From: Nitrosospira briensis C-128
Lineage (GTDB): Bacteria > Pseudomonadota > Gammaproteobacteria > Burkholderiales > Nitrosomonadaceae
DNA: 64,000 nt
NCBI RefSeq assembly: GCF_000619905.2
Contig: NZ_CP012371.1
Coordinates: 2,356,001 to 2,420,000 of the forward strand
Reading direction: 5' to 3'
Within the stretch, counting starts at the first letter, position 1. Each line of letters begins with the position of its first letter. Made by a program: the position numbers and the translations under genes. The notes beneath the pieces were generated by a model. It worked only from the letters and a program-made list of their open reading frames with translations, did no database searches and was not told where the DNA came from. Positions 10,020-18,696 of the stretch are shown piece after piece.

Positions 10020-10862
10020 TTATGCCGCCACTTTCCAGTCATGCCATACCGGCTTGCAGTAATCAGGCAGTGGCGGCATCCGGCCCAGATCGAAATAGCT
10101 CTCGCCCGGTCCATGAAAATCCGAGCCGCGCGAAGCCAATAAACCCAGCCGCTGGCTATGGCGCGCGAACAGCAAGGATTGTTCCGGCGTGTGGCTGGCG
10201 GTGATGACCTCGATCGCTTCTCCACCAAGGGTACGAAATTCAAGCAGCAGCTCGTCCAATGCACCCTTGCCCAGTTTGTAACGGCCAGGATGGGCAATCA
10301 CAGCTCTGCCACCGCTGTTGCGTATCCAATCGATGGCGTCGCTCAAGGGTGCCCACTGATGCGGTGCATACCCGGGTTTGCCCTTGACAAGATATTTTTT
10401 GAAGACCGATCTGACGTCTTTGGCGTAACCCTGCTGGACCAGAAAACGTGCGAAGTGCAGCCGACCTATCAGGTGCCCATTGCCGGCATTCTTGCAAGCG
10501 CCTTCAAAACTGCCGTGAATGCCGAATTTGTCGAGCTGCGCCGCGATTTTGCCGGCTCGCACCGTCCGGCCCTCGCGTATCGAAGTCAGGCCCTGCGCGA
10601 GTTGCGGGTGTTCCGGGTCTATGCCAAGCCCGACAATGTGCAGGGTCTGGCCGCGCCAGTTAACGGAGATTTCCACCCCATTGATAAAGATGATGTTTTT
10701 CTCGACCGCAGCCCGACGGGCTTCATCCAATCCAGCCACATCGTCGTGATCGGTCAACGCCAGCACCGCCACCCCCTGCGTGGCCGCGTGTTCCACCAGC
10801 TGCGTGGGCGTCAGCAAGCCGTCGGAAGCCGTGGAATGACAATGTAAATCAATGTTGAGCAT
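10020..10862 (-). CDS. rnm: PHP-domain phosphoesterase (RNase AM / YciV-like)
   Basis: A 280-residue polymerase-and-histidinol-phosphatase domain protein. Metal-binding motifs are visible at the N-terminus (DLHCHSTASDGLLTP, LALTDHDDVAGL), in the middle (GVEISVN, AVIAHPGRY) and at the end (LASRGSDFHGPGE). This is the RNase AM/YciV group, which hydrolyses 3',5'-nucleoside bisphosphates and trims 5' ends of short RNAs. It lies 172 bases upstream of yciO on the same strand, the association usual for these genes (yciV-yciO). Confidence 0.88.
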   Translation of the reverse strand: MLNIDLHCHSTASDGLLTPTQLVEHAATQGVAVLALTDHDDVAGLDEARRAAVEKNIIFINGVEISVNWRGQTLHIVGLGIDPEHPQLAQGLTSIREGRTVRAGKIAAQLDKFGIHGSFEGACKNAGNGHLIGRLHFARFLVQQGYAKDVRSVFKKYLVKGKPGYAPHQWAPLSDAIDWIRNSGGRAVIAHPGRYKLGKGALDELLLEFRTLGGEAIEVITASHTPEQSLLFARHSQRLGLLASRGSDFHGPGESYFDLGRMPPLPDYCKPVWHDWKVAA

Positions 10863-11238
10863 GAAACCGGTTCGCGCGAAGCAAGAGACGCATCATAGCA
10901 AATAAGGAAGGGTATGAAAAATGAACCTCGGAAAAGAATCAAAAAGAATGCGGAGCTTGTATTTCAGCCGGAGGCGTGCGCACAAGACCGATAGCTGTAA
11001 ATCAGCAATCAAGCAGCAGCAACATCCTTTCCGCGAAAGCGAAGTTTTCCTGAACCATGGGCGCGCCGGTTCCATATGCTTAAAATGGCTTATCGCCCAA
11101 AACGCCCAGAAACGATAAAGTCTTTCTTCGGGGGAGTTCTCGTACCGGCAGCTATAGATCTAACTTATCGGTTAGCTCATCTAATACGCATTTTCAGGTA
11201 AAGTACGAGGATACAGTCGTCGAACTCAAATGGAACAA
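10863..11238 (+). other. Intergenic region between divergent rnm and cysG
   Basis: About 376 bases without a convincing gene. The open frames here have no good ribosome site and no recognisable product. The region must hold the promoters for rnm (leftward) and cysG (rightward), but I see no clear -35/-10 pair. No terminator, repeat or RNA gene is apparent. Confidence 0.5.
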
Positions 11239-12711
11239 ATGGATTTCCTACCGATTTTTTTCAACATCAGAAACCGTAACTGCGTGGTGATCGGCGGTGG
11301 CGAAGTGGCCGCACGCAAGATTACGTTGCTGTTGCGCGCGGGTGCACATATCACGCTGGTTTCTCCACAGCTCGGCGCGGATCTGCAAATACAACTCGAT
11401 GGGGCACTGCGCGAGCAACTTGAGCAGGGCAGGATTATCTATCGCGCCGAGACGTTCCATGCAGACCATCTGCATGATGCCGCGCTGGTCATTGCCGCTA
11501 CCAACGACCCCATAGTCAACCGGAAGGTGTCAGAGACCGCCGGGCGGTTGCATATTCCGGTCAACGTAGTCGATTCCCCCGCTTTATGCTCTTTCATCAT
11601 GCCATCGATCATAGACCGGGCGCCTATTATAGTCGCGGTTTCGAGCGGGGGTGCATCCCCGGTGCTGGCACGATTGCTGCGAGCCCGTCTCGAAACCATG
11701 ATACCCGCGGCATATGGACGTCTTGCGGCTTACGCAGCGGAGTTCCGCGATCGGGTGAAAGCAAGTTTCGCGCGCCCCGAGAAAAGGCGCAGATTCTGGG
11801 AAGGTGCACTGCAGGGACCGTTTGCCGAGATGATTTTTGCCGGCCGGGATCAGGCGGCCAGGGCTTATCTGGAGCGCCTGCTGGAAAACGAGGCTGACGG
11901 CTCAGGAAAGAGAGAGGCCGGGGAAGAGATGCAGGGAGAAGTTTATCTCGTAGGCGCCGGGCCGGGAGATCCCGAATTGCTGACTTTTCGAGCGATGCGC
12001 CTGATGCAGCAAGCGGACGTGGTGGTGTATGACCGCCTGGTTTCGCCCGAAGTACTCGATATGGTGCGCCGCGATGCGCTCCGCATTTATGCCGGCAAGG
12101 AACGCAGCAAGCACGTCATGCCACAGGAATCCATTAATGAGTTACTGGTACGGCTGGCGAAAGAAGGCAAACGCGTGCTGCGGCTGAAAGGCGGCGATCC
12201 GTTCATCTTTGGCCGTGGCGGCGAGGAAATCGAAACCCTGTCCAGCCAGGGCGTTCCTTTCCAGGTCGTACCGGGCATCACGGCGGCAACGGGGGCGGCA
12301 TCCTATGCCGGTATCCCGCTCACGCATCGCGACTATGCTCAGTCGTGCGTTTTTGTGACCGGCCATCTCAAGGACGGGAGCGTGGATCTGGATTGGCCGA
12401 TGCTGGCGCGGCCACATCAGACTATTGTGGTCTACATGGGGTTGCTTGGATTGCCCGTATTATGCCGCCAACTGATAGCGCATGGTCTGCCGGCTACAAC
12501 CCCAGCCGCAATCGTGCAACAAGGAACCACTCATAAACAGCGCGTACTGACCGGTTCGCTGGAGACACTTCCCGATCTCACCACTTCCGCCAATCTCATC
12601 CCGCCGACACTCATCATCGTGGGTGAAGTCGTGAAACTACACCAGAAACTTGCCTGGTTCGAGCCAGAGAGCGATCTGCACGCTGGCGAGGGCGCAGCAA
12701 ATAAAAAGTAG
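11239..12711 (+). CDS. cysG: Siroheme synthase (trifunctional CysG)
   Basis: A 490-residue fusion of precorrin-2 dehydrogenase/sirohydrochlorin ferrochelatase (residues 1-about 220; [14 protein letters not shown] nucleotide fold, [25 protein letters not shown]) and uroporphyrinogen-III methyltransferase (about 230-470; [60 protein letters not shown]). It converts uroporphyrinogen III to sirohaem for nitrite and sulfite reductases. I prefer ATG 11239 (MDFLPIFF, the family's usual start, behind GGAAC) over ATG 11230. Confidence 0.95.
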   Translation: MDFLPIFFNIRNRNCVVIGGGEVAARKITLLLRAGAHITLVSPQLGADLQIQLDGALREQLEQGRIIYRAETFHADHLHDAALVIAATNDPIVNRKVSETAGRLHIPVNVVDSPALCSFIMPSIIDRAPIIVAVSSGGASPVLARLLRARLETMIPAAYGRLAAYAAEFRDRVKASFARPEKRRRFWEGALQGPFAEMIFAGRDQAARAYLERLLENEADGSGKREAGEEMQGEVYLVGAGPGDPELLTFRAMRLMQQADVVVYDRLVSPEVLDMVRRDALRIYAGKERSKHVMPQESINELLVRLAKEGKRVLRLKGGDPFIFGRGGEEIETLSSQGVPFQVVPGITAATGAASYAGIPLTHRDYAQSCVFVTGHLKDGSVDLDWPMLARPHQTIVVYMGLLGLPVLCRQLIAHGLPATTPAAIVQQGTTHKQRVLTGSLETLPDLTTSANLIPPTLIIVGEVVKLHQKLAWFEPESDLHAGEGAANKK

Positions 12712-12744
12712 GGTACTAATTGGTGACGCGCATAGCGCCGTATG
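12708..12744 (+). repeat. REP-like element, left of the RAYT gene (degenerate copy)
   Basis: Begins GTAGGG at 12708, the GTAG head known for REPs associated with RAYT transposases, and ends GCGCATAGCGCCGTATG (12728-12744). It matches the 3' half of the better copies at 14838 and 39052 except for the palindrome centre (GCGCATAGCGC instead of GCGCATTGCGC). Lies 20 bases upstream of the RAYT start. Confidence 0.75.
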
Positions 12745-12763
12745 AAAATTTTCTCATTATTGC

Positions 12764-13294
12764 ATGCCTGACTATCGACGCGCCTGGCATCCGGGTGGTA
12801 CCTATTTCTTTACCGTTAACCTGTTGCAACGACAGGGTAACGACCTGCTAACCCGGCATATAGATTTGCTGCGCAAGGTGGTGGGGCTGGTACGGCAACG
12901 TCATCCTTTCATTATCCATGGCTGGGTGGTGCTGCCGGAGCATCTCCATTGCATCATCGAACTTCCACCTGGTGATACCGATTTTGCGACGCGGTGGCGG
13001 TTGATCAAACTTACATTTTCCAAGGCATTACCAATTACCGAGCGGCGCTCCAAGGTTCGAATAGCGCGTGGTGAACGCGGCATATGGCAACGTCGTTACT
13101 GGGAGCATTTGATTCGCGATGAGAAAGACTTCCATGCGCACATGGATTACGTTCACATCAATCCGCTCAAACACGGTTTGGTTAAACGGGTGAACGAATG
13201 GCCGTATTCCACCTTTCATCGGTTGGTTGAAAAGGGTATTTATCCGGCAGATTGGGCAGGAGGCGATGAAAATAAGCTTGAATATGAAGATTGA
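12764..13294 (+). CDS. REP-associated tyrosine transposase (RAYT, TnpA-REP family)
   Basis: A 176-residue Y1 transposase of the RAYT group. It shows RAWHPGGTYFFTVNLLQR at the N-terminus, the HxH metal motif (LPEHLHCIIELP, about residue 64), WQRRYWEHLIRDEKDF, and the typical YVHINPLKHGLV followed by WPYSTFHR. RAYTs bind and nick REP hairpins and are thought to spread REP sequences; they are usually single-copy and vertically kept. This gene sits between an upstream REP and an inverted downstream REP, the expected arrangement. Neither repeat forms an IS end, so it is probably not an independently mobile element. Confidence 0.9.
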   Translation: MPDYRRAWHPGGTYFFTVNLLQRQGNDLLTRHIDLLRKVVGLVRQRHPFIIHGWVVLPEHLHCIIELPPGDTDFATRWRLIKLTFSKALPITERRSKVRIARGERGIWQRRYWEHLIRDEKDFHAHMDYVHINPLKHGLVKRVNEWPYSTFHRLVEKGIYPADWAGGDENKLEYED

Positions 13295-13309
13295 CATATC
13301 GCTTCACTT

Positions 13310-13337
13310 CATACGGCGCAATGCGTTTCGCTTATTG
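13310..13337 (-). repeat. REP element, right of the RAYT gene, cut by an insertion sequence
   Basis: Inverted relative to the other copies. Read on the minus strand it is CAATAAGCGAAACGCATTG then CGCCGTATG, one base different from the copy at 14846-14873. Its GTAGGG head is missing here but is found as CCCTAC (14728-14733) on the far side of the IS110-type element, so the insertion split this REP. Confidence 0.85.
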
Positions 13338-13355
13338 TCGTATATGGACACCTCC

Positions 13356-13623
13356 CGTTTTGCAAGCAACCCGTGTTGATGGTTTTGGTTCAACTGCTTC
13401 CGTATATCCGGCTTCCTGTTGGGTAGCGAGGTACCTGAGCCATGATGGAATTCGCGCGTAAGTCTCAAATCGCCCTAGCGGCTTTGTCGATTGTTGCTTC
13501 GCCAGTGAGCCAACACAATAAGCTGAGTCACTTACGCCGGTCTGACCTGTTTGCCATCAATTCGTTTTGCTACGCAATCGTTGTTTGATGTCTCCTGCTA
13601 AACTTTCCTGGAACTGCCTGCTG
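13356..13623 (-). ncRNA. Predicted bridge/seek RNA region of the IS1111-type element
   Basis: A 268-base noncoding stretch lies between the transposase stop and the IS end. In IS1111 elements this downstream region is known to encode the guide RNA that pairs with both element and target DNA. I did not fold it or locate the exact ends; the call is by position and family only. Confidence 0.4.
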
Positions 13624-14640
13624 TTATACCGCTGTTCGATACGTTTCCTCACGGCTCAGGATTGACCATGCAATACGGGCGTTCTTGTTCGCCAGTGCCA
13701 CCGTCGCGATGTTTTTGTTGCGTCGTTTCGCCAGCCCCGTCACCCAGCGGCTACGGGCGTCTTCCTTGTTCTCCGCCGCCTTGAGCGCCGCTCGTGCGCC
13801 GTGTATCAGCAACATGCGTACGTATTTATCGCCGCGTTTGCTGATGCGCCCCAATTGGCTCTTGCCGCCACTGGAATGCTGGCTTGGCGTCAATCCCAGC
13901 CAGGCTGCCATGTCCCGGCCTTTGCAAAACTGTTTTCCGTTACCTACCGCAGACACCAGGGCGCTGGCGACGACCGGACCAATTCCTTCTACGCGCAGGA
14001 GCCGTTGGATGCGTTCGTCTTCCCGCGCCCTCTGGGCAATGCGGGCATCGTATTCTTTGATGTTGTCATCCAGCTTGCGCAATTCTTCCCCCAGCAGGCA
14101 GAGCAGTCGGCGGAAATCACTCAGCAGGCCATTCTCGCCATCTTCCAGCAGTTCGGGTATGGCTCGGCGCAATCTCGTCAGGGAGGCGGGAAGTACAATG
14201 CCGAATTCACCGAGCAAGCCGCGTATCTCATTGCTGAGTGCCGTGCGTGCCTTGATGAGCCGGGCGCGAATTCGGTGTTCCGCTTGCATTACTTGTTGTT
14301 CCACGCTCTTGACCTGAACAAAGCGCATGCTGGGACGGCTTACGGCTTCACAGATCGCTTCGGCATCATGCGCGTCGTTCTTGCCGCTCTTGACGTAGGG
14401 CTTGACGAATTGCGGCGACATCAGGCGTGCGTCGTGTCCCATCTCGCCCAACTCACGTGCCCAGTAGTGGGCACTGCCGCAGGCTTCCATGCCGATCAAA
14501 GTCGGCGCCAGCTTGCGGAAGTACGACAGCATCTGACCGCGCCGTAGCTGTTTCTTTACTACTGCCTTGCCGTGATGATCAACACCGTGAATCTGAAATA
14601 CTTGCTTTGCCAAGTCTATGCCAATACAGGTAACATCCAT
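13624..14640 (-). CDS. IS110-family transposase
   Basis: A 338-residue DEDD recombinase. The N-terminal RuvC-like domain has CIGIDLAKQVFQIHG (first Asp), IGMEACGSAHYWAREL (Glu) and KSGKNDAHDAEAI (Asp pair). After a coiled-coil middle, the C-terminal Tnp_20 domain has LLRVEGIGPVVASALVSAVG and LGLTPSQHSSGGKSQLGRIS, which carries the catalytic Ser. Full length, no frameshift, and AGGAGG just upstream of the ATG, so the element may be active. These enzymes move DNA under guidance of an element-encoded RNA. Confidence 0.93.
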   Translation of the reverse strand: MDVTCIGIDLAKQVFQIHGVDHHGKAVVKKQLRRGQMLSYFRKLAPTLIGMEACGSAHYWARELGEMGHDARLMSPQFVKPYVKSGKNDAHDAEAICEAVSRPSMRFVQVKSVEQQVMQAEHRIRARLIKARTALSNEIRGLLGEFGIVLPASLTRLRRAIPELLEDGENGLLSDFRRLLCLLGEELRKLDDNIKEYDARIAQRAREDERIQRLLRVEGIGPVVASALVSAVGNGKQFCKGRDMAAWLGLTPSQHSSGGKSQLGRISKRGDKYVRMLLIHGARAALKAAENKEDARSRWVTGLAKRRNKNIATVALANKNARIAWSILSREETYRTAV

Positions 14641-14837
14641 TTCACACCTCCTCCTTCGACTGATTGGTTGGAATCTTCAGTCTGGCACATTACGATGCCG
14701 TTTAGGTAGGAGGTGTCCATTCCATTGCCCTACCTTATTCGCATGAGGCCGACAACGTAATCAAGCCATGTTGCATGGACTGGGTTATGGATTTCGACCT
14801 TCCATCTTATTACCTCGAGCCCGCAAGGTATAAGAAG

Positions 14838-14873
14838 TAGGGCGTCAATAAGCGAAGCGCATTGCGCCGTATG
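14838..14873 (+). repeat. REP element (full copy)
   Basis: GTAGGG head at 14838-14843, then CAATAAGCGAAGCGCATTG and CGCCGTATG (14846-14873). The core GCGCA-T-TGCGC is a perfect palindrome around one base. It is in direct orientation to the copy before the RAYT and in inverted orientation to the one after it. Confidence 0.85.
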
Positions 14874-14973
14874 CTATGTGTGACCTCTGCTGCAACGAGA
14901 CCCTAAAACATCAAAAAGTACCCAAACCAGGGTGCTTTTAGCGAATCGATGTTTCAGAAGCAATGCCAACAGG

Positions 14974-15612
14974 CTATTTATCCGGCTGCGGCGTGATGCG
15001 CAGATATGGCCGAGGCGCCTTGTAACCTTTCGGGAATTTCTGCTTGATGACCTCTTCATCCTTTATCGTCAGGGGAATAATCACGTCATCGCCGTTTTTC
15101 CAGTTACCCGGCGTCGCCACCGTATACTTGTCGGTCACTTGCAGCGCGTCGATCACTCGCAGAACCTCGTCAAAATTGCGGCCGGTGCTCAACGGATAAC
15201 TGATGATGAGCCGAACCTTCTTTTTCGGATCGATGATGAACAGCGACCGAACCGTCACGGTATCCGACTGATTTGGGTGAATCATGTCGTACAGCGTCGC
15301 AACCTTTTTGTCCAGGTCCGCGATGATCGGAAAATCGACGCGGCAGTTTTGCGTTTCCTCGATATCCTTGATCCACCCAGCATGTTTCTCCGATGAATCG
15401 ACCGATAATCCGATTGCCTTGACGTTGCGTTTGTCAAAATCCGACTTGAGCTTTGCAGTCAATCCCAGTTCGGTTGTGCATACCGGGGTGTAATCGGCGG
15501 GATGCGAAAACAGTACCGCCCAGGAATCGCCTATCCATTCATGAAACCTGATCTTTCCGATAGTGGAATCTTGCTCGAAATCAGGTGCAGTATCGCCTAA
15601 GCGTAAGGTCAT
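14974..15612 (-). CDS. 1-Cys peroxiredoxin (Prx6 family)
   Basis: A 212-residue thiol peroxidase reducing hydrogen and alkyl peroxides in the cytoplasm. The peroxidatic Cys lies in HPADYTPVCTTELG (about residue 46), and the long C-terminal extension (PGNWKNGDDVIIPL, KGYKAPRPYLRITPQ) marks the Prx6 subgroup, which lacks a conserved resolving Cys. AGGAGG precedes the ATG. No regulator is adjacent and no OxyR site was identified. Confidence 0.94.
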   Translation of the reverse strand: MTLRLGDTAPDFEQDSTIGKIRFHEWIGDSWAVLFSHPADYTPVCTTELGLTAKLKSDFDKRNVKAIGLSVDSSEKHAGWIKDIEETQNCRVDFPIIADLDKKVATLYDMIHPNQSDTVTVRSLFIIDPKKKVRLIISYPLSTGRNFDEVLRVIDALQVTDKYTVATPGNWKNGDDVIIPLTIKDEEVIKQKFPKGYKAPRPYLRITPQPDK

Positions 15613-15813
15613 GGCATCCTCCTAAGTTAACAATGGATTAAAAGTTCGTGGGAAATTGATAAGCTCAATATAGCCTGACTGCTGTAATGACTCAACAATT
15701 ATTATTCGCGCACAATGGATGAGGTGGATAGCACCACATCATTTTCTCCACCCCATAAATACCGCAGGCAGCGTTTACCGGAAGCTCGCTACGGTAGCGA
15801 TAGCGAACCGACC

Positions 15814-17220
15814 TCACCGCTTGATCGGAAAGCCCCAAGAATAAGGCCGTTCATATTTCTGCAATATGTTGTAGTACGTACGTACCGATTCCGCCAGTAT
15901 GACTGCTTCGCCACCTCGACCATAGCCATGTTTCAGATTGTGAAAATATTTGCTCTGGCTTAGCAGCGGTAATGTTTGTTTCAGGTCCACCCAAGAATCC
16001 GGGTTGAGGCCAAGACGCTGGGCCAGAATGCGTGCATCCTCGATGTGGCCGGAGCCCTGGTTGTATGCTGCCAGCGCGATCCAGGTACGATCCGGTTCTT
16101 TGATGCGTGTGGGTAACCCATCTTTTAACAACATCAGGTAGCGCGCGCCCGCAAGTATGCTCTGTCGGGCGTCCAGTCGATCGGTCACCTTCATCCGGTC
16201 AGCGGTAATTTCCGTCAACATCATGATGCCGCGCACGTTGGCGGGAGAAACCGCAAGTCGATCCCAGTGCGATTCCTGATAGGCCAGCGCTGCAATCAGC
16301 CGCCAGTCAATGCCCGTCACCTCCTCGGCTTCATGAAAGTAGTCGCGCAAATCAGGCAGTATCGTGCGTCTTTTCTTCAGAATGCCAATCACATCCGTTT
16401 GGAGAAGCCGCTGAGTGTGACCATAATACCGGTCGAGCAAGCGCACTAAAGTGCCATCCTGTTCGATGCGGTTAAAGAACTTCCGAGTCCTCTCCAATAA
16501 TCCGCGCTCTGCATAGGGTGAAAAGGCCCATGCCTTGCCGGCTGGCTCGCCTAAATCAAATGCTACGCTCAAATTAGGGAAGAAATTCTTTGCCAAATTG
16601 ATTTGGGTGGAGTCTGCTATCACGTAATCGACTTTTCCCTCTGCCAGTTTTGCCAGCAGGTCTTCGGGCGTAATATCCACTTCAGCCCATTTCAGTTCCG
16701 GAACGTGCTGCTTTGCCTTATTCAGTGGTTCGGTATAGGTGGCGCCACCGGCAATTTCGACGGTTCTCCCCACGAGGTCGTTCATATTTTTGGGTTTCGG
16801 GTAGTCCGTATTGTAGGCAACCTGAGGCTGGACGAGCTGATAGATCGGCCCGAAGCGGGCGCGCAACGCGTGCTTGGGGGTAATGGTCAAGCCAGCCGCA
16901 AAATGTCCTTGATGCTTCTCCAGGCTCAACAAGGCGTCATCCGGTTTCGGCACGATTTTAAACCTGACTTTTATACCCAGCTCGCGCGCGAACTCGGAAG
17001 CGAGGTCGAACTCCAATCCGGCATGTCCACCTTCGGCATTCTCATAATAGGTATCAGGACTGTTTACGGTAATGACTACCAGCTCATCGGTTTTGTCGAA
17101 TGGCGATACCGATTTTTCAAATGAATCACAGGCAGCAAAGATGAGGCCGCAACCGAAAACGATAAAAAGCAAACGGGGGAGAACGTGCATGGGAGAGAGA
17201 CAAGCAGAATTCATGAACAT
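15814..17220 (-). CDS. mltF: Membrane-bound lytic murein transglycosylase MltF-like
   Basis: A roughly 468-residue lipoprotein that cleaves peptidoglycan glycan strands. A lipobox (LIFAAC) ends the signal peptide. It is followed by a periplasmic binding-protein-like domain (LVVITVNSPDTYYENAEGG to DRYYGH) and a C-terminal SLT domain with the catalytic Glu in ALAYQESHWDRLAVSP and the AAYNQGSGHIEDA motif, the MltF order. The open frame runs back to 17310 into the tRNA region; start candidates are ATG 17220, 17214 and 17190. None has a strong ribosome site, and I chose 17220, so the first residues are uncertain. Confidence 0.9.
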   Translation of the reverse strand: MFMNSACLSPMHVLPRLLFIVFGCGLIFAACDSFEKSVSPFDKTDELVVITVNSPDTYYENAEGGHAGLEFDLASEFARELGIKVRFKIVPKPDDALLSLEKHQGHFAAGLTITPKHALRARFGPIYQLVQPQVAYNTDYPKPKNMNDLVGRTVEIAGGATYTEPLNKAKQHVPELKWAEVDITPEDLLAKLAEGKVDYVIADSTQINLAKNFFPNLSVAFDLGEPAGKAWAFSPYAERGLLERTRKFFNRIEQDGTLVRLLDRYYGHTQRLLQTDVIGILKKRRTILPDLRDYFHEAEEVTGIDWRLIAALAYQESHWDRLAVSPANVRGIMMLTEITADRMKVTDRLDARQSILAGARYLMLLKDGLPTRIKEPDRTWIALAAYNQGSGHIEDARILAQRLGLNPDSWVDLKQTLPLLSQSKYFHNLKHGYGRGGEAVILAESVRTYYNILQKYERPYSWGFPIKR

Positions 17221-17288
17221 TCTGCCATGTTGTTCTGAACGAGCGTGAGATAAACGCGAGATAAGCTGATAAAATGGTATACCATAAA

Positions 17289-17381
17289 GGAGAGGTACCG
17301 AAGTGGCCATAACGGCGCTGACTCGAAATCAGATGGTCAGGGTAACCTGGCACGTGGGTTCGAATCCCACCCTCTCCGCCA
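17289..17381 (+). tRNA. tRNA-Ser (anticodon CGA)
   Basis: Acceptor GGAGAGG (17289-17295) pairs with CCTCTCC (17371-17377), followed by discriminator G and an encoded CCA. The anticodon loop reads CTCGAAA with anticodon CGA. A long variable arm (GATGGTCAGGGTAACCTGGC region) and the T-loop GTTCGAATC fit tRNA-Ser. The accessory island begins directly downstream, so the 3' end is a likely integration site. Confidence 0.95.
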
Positions 17382-17486
17382 ATAGTTCTAAGTTATTGAA
17401 TTTAAAGTAAGTCACTGATTTCCAGTGGGTTTTTATGCTTTGCTACATAAAGGTGCTACAAAGCACGCCTACGGATCAATGTCTAA

Positions 17487-18696
17487 GGAAACGCTGACCA
17501 ATGCCATCCTTCCGGGATTTTCCATTCCGGAAATCACTCTGCTGCAATTTCTGTCTTCATGACATCGAATTGGGCTTGGTTTTCACACCCGGATCATCGA
17601 TCCGGGGCCGTTTCAGGACACCGTTCCCCGATTTCTCGCTCTCAGGATGCAACTTTCCTGTACGGCGCGCACAGCGTTCGCTGCGATAGCATCAGATTGG
17701 CCATCGCAAACAGCACCTGCAGTTGTGCAGTGTTCTTCGCCAGACCCTTGTAGCGGCACTTGCGATGCCTAAACAGGTTCTTCACTACGTGGAACACGTG
17801 TTCGACCTTCGCGCGAATGCTCGCCTTGGCCCGCTCTGCCTTCTCGATGAGCATGCGCACCGGATCTGCCTCATCCAGCTTCTTGTACGTCGAGCGCCTG
17901 CGCGCAATGATGAACTCGGCTGCACACTCCTGCAATTCCTCGCGCTTGTGTGCGCCCTGGTAACCACCATCACCGTGCAGATGTTTCTCGTCGCCATGCA
18001 ACAACTTGTGCGTCTGGCTCACATCCGGTTCGTTCGCCGCCGTGGTGACGATCGAGTGCGCAAGACCGGTGTGCGCGTCCGCGCCGATGTGTACCTTCAT
18101 CCCAAAGTACCACTGGTTTCCTTTCTTCGTCTGATGCATGTCCGCGTCGCGTTCGTGTGCCTTGTTCTTCGTCGAGGGCGGTGCGGCAATCAAGGCGGCA
18201 TCCACGATGGTGCCTTCGCGCAGGATCAGTCCCTGCTGTCCCAGTTGCTCCCGGATCAGCCCGAAGATGCGCGCGGGCATCGCGTGACGTTCCAGCAGCC
18301 GGCGAAACTTCAGCAGCGTCGTGGCATCCGGTGCCTGCCGTTCGATCAGGTCCACACCGACAAAGCGGCGCACCGCGATGCTGTCGACAATAGCGTCCTC
18401 AATCCCTTCATCCGACAGGCCCAGGCAGTTCTGACACAGATACATGCGCAGCATCAGCTCCAGTCCTACCGGCGGGCGACCGCGCTCGCCTCGGTAGTAG
18501 TGCGGTTCAATCAGTGCGACCAACTGCAACCACGGCACCAACCGGTCAAGATCGGACAGAAACTGCTCGTGGCGCGTCGGCTTGCGACGCGCCGAGTACT
18601 CCATGTCGGCAAAGCTCGTCTGGCGTTTCATCGGGGGCATTGTGAAGGATGGGATGACTCAGGCATTCTACAGTGCGGGCTTAAATCAGTGTTTCC
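17487..18696 (-). mobile_element. IS5-family insertion sequence
   Basis: About 1.21 kb with one transposase on the minus strand. The terminal repeats are GGAAACGCTGA (17487-17497) and TCAGTGTTTCC (18686-18696), complementary with one mismatch. The flanks CTAA (17483-17486) and CTAG (18697-18700) fit the CTAR target of IS5 elements. It sits between tRNA-Ser and the defence-like operon and may have replaced an integrase region. Confidence 0.85.
17642..18640 (-). CDS. IS5-family transposase
   Basis: A 332-residue DDE transposase. The N-terminal DUF772-type part (RHEQFLSDLDRLVPWLQLVA, GRPPVGLELMLRMYLCQN) is followed by the DDE core: GTIVDAALIAAPPSTKNK (first Asp), LHGDGGYQGAHKREE (second Asp) and AKVEHVFHVVKNLFRHRKCRYKGLAKN (Glu). 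Intact and full length for the family. It carries the YxGLxKN signature of the IS5 subgroup. Confidence 0.93.
   Translation of the reverse strand: MPPMKRQTSFADMEYSARRKPTRHEQFLSDLDRLVPWLQLVALIEPHYYRGERGRPPVGLELMLRMYLCQNCLGLSDEGIEDAIVDSIAVRRFVGVDLIERQAPDATTLLKFRRLLERHAMPARIFGLIREQLGQQGLILREGTIVDAALIAAPPSTKNKAHERDADMHQTKKGNQWYFGMKVHIGADAHTGLAHSIVTTAANEPDVSQTHKLLHGDEKHLHGDGGYQGAHKREELQECAAEFIIARRRSTYKKLDEADPVRMLIEKAERAKASIRAKVEHVFHVVKNLFRHRKCRYKGLAKNTAQLQVLFAMANLMLSQRTLCAPYRKVAS

Larger units (their letters stand above)
13338..14727 (-). mobile_element. IS110-family (IS1111-type) insertion sequence inserted in a REP
   Basis: About 1.39 kb containing one DEDD transposase on the minus strand. Subterminal inverted repeats ATGGACACCTCC (13344-13355) and GGAGGTGTCCAT (14709-14720) are exact 12-bp complements, a hallmark of the IS1111 subgroup. 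The flanks rejoin to a full REP (CTTATTG at left, ATTGCCCTAC at right), which fixes the ends to within a few bases. The long noncoding stretch lies downstream of the transposase and the short one upstream, again as in IS1111 elements. ATTG occurs at both junctions, probably the recombination core. Confidence 0.85.

Noticed and set aside
10158-10847. 229-codon plus-strand frame opposite the PHP phosphoesterase
   Set aside because: Antisense shadow; the minus strand has all metal-binding motifs.
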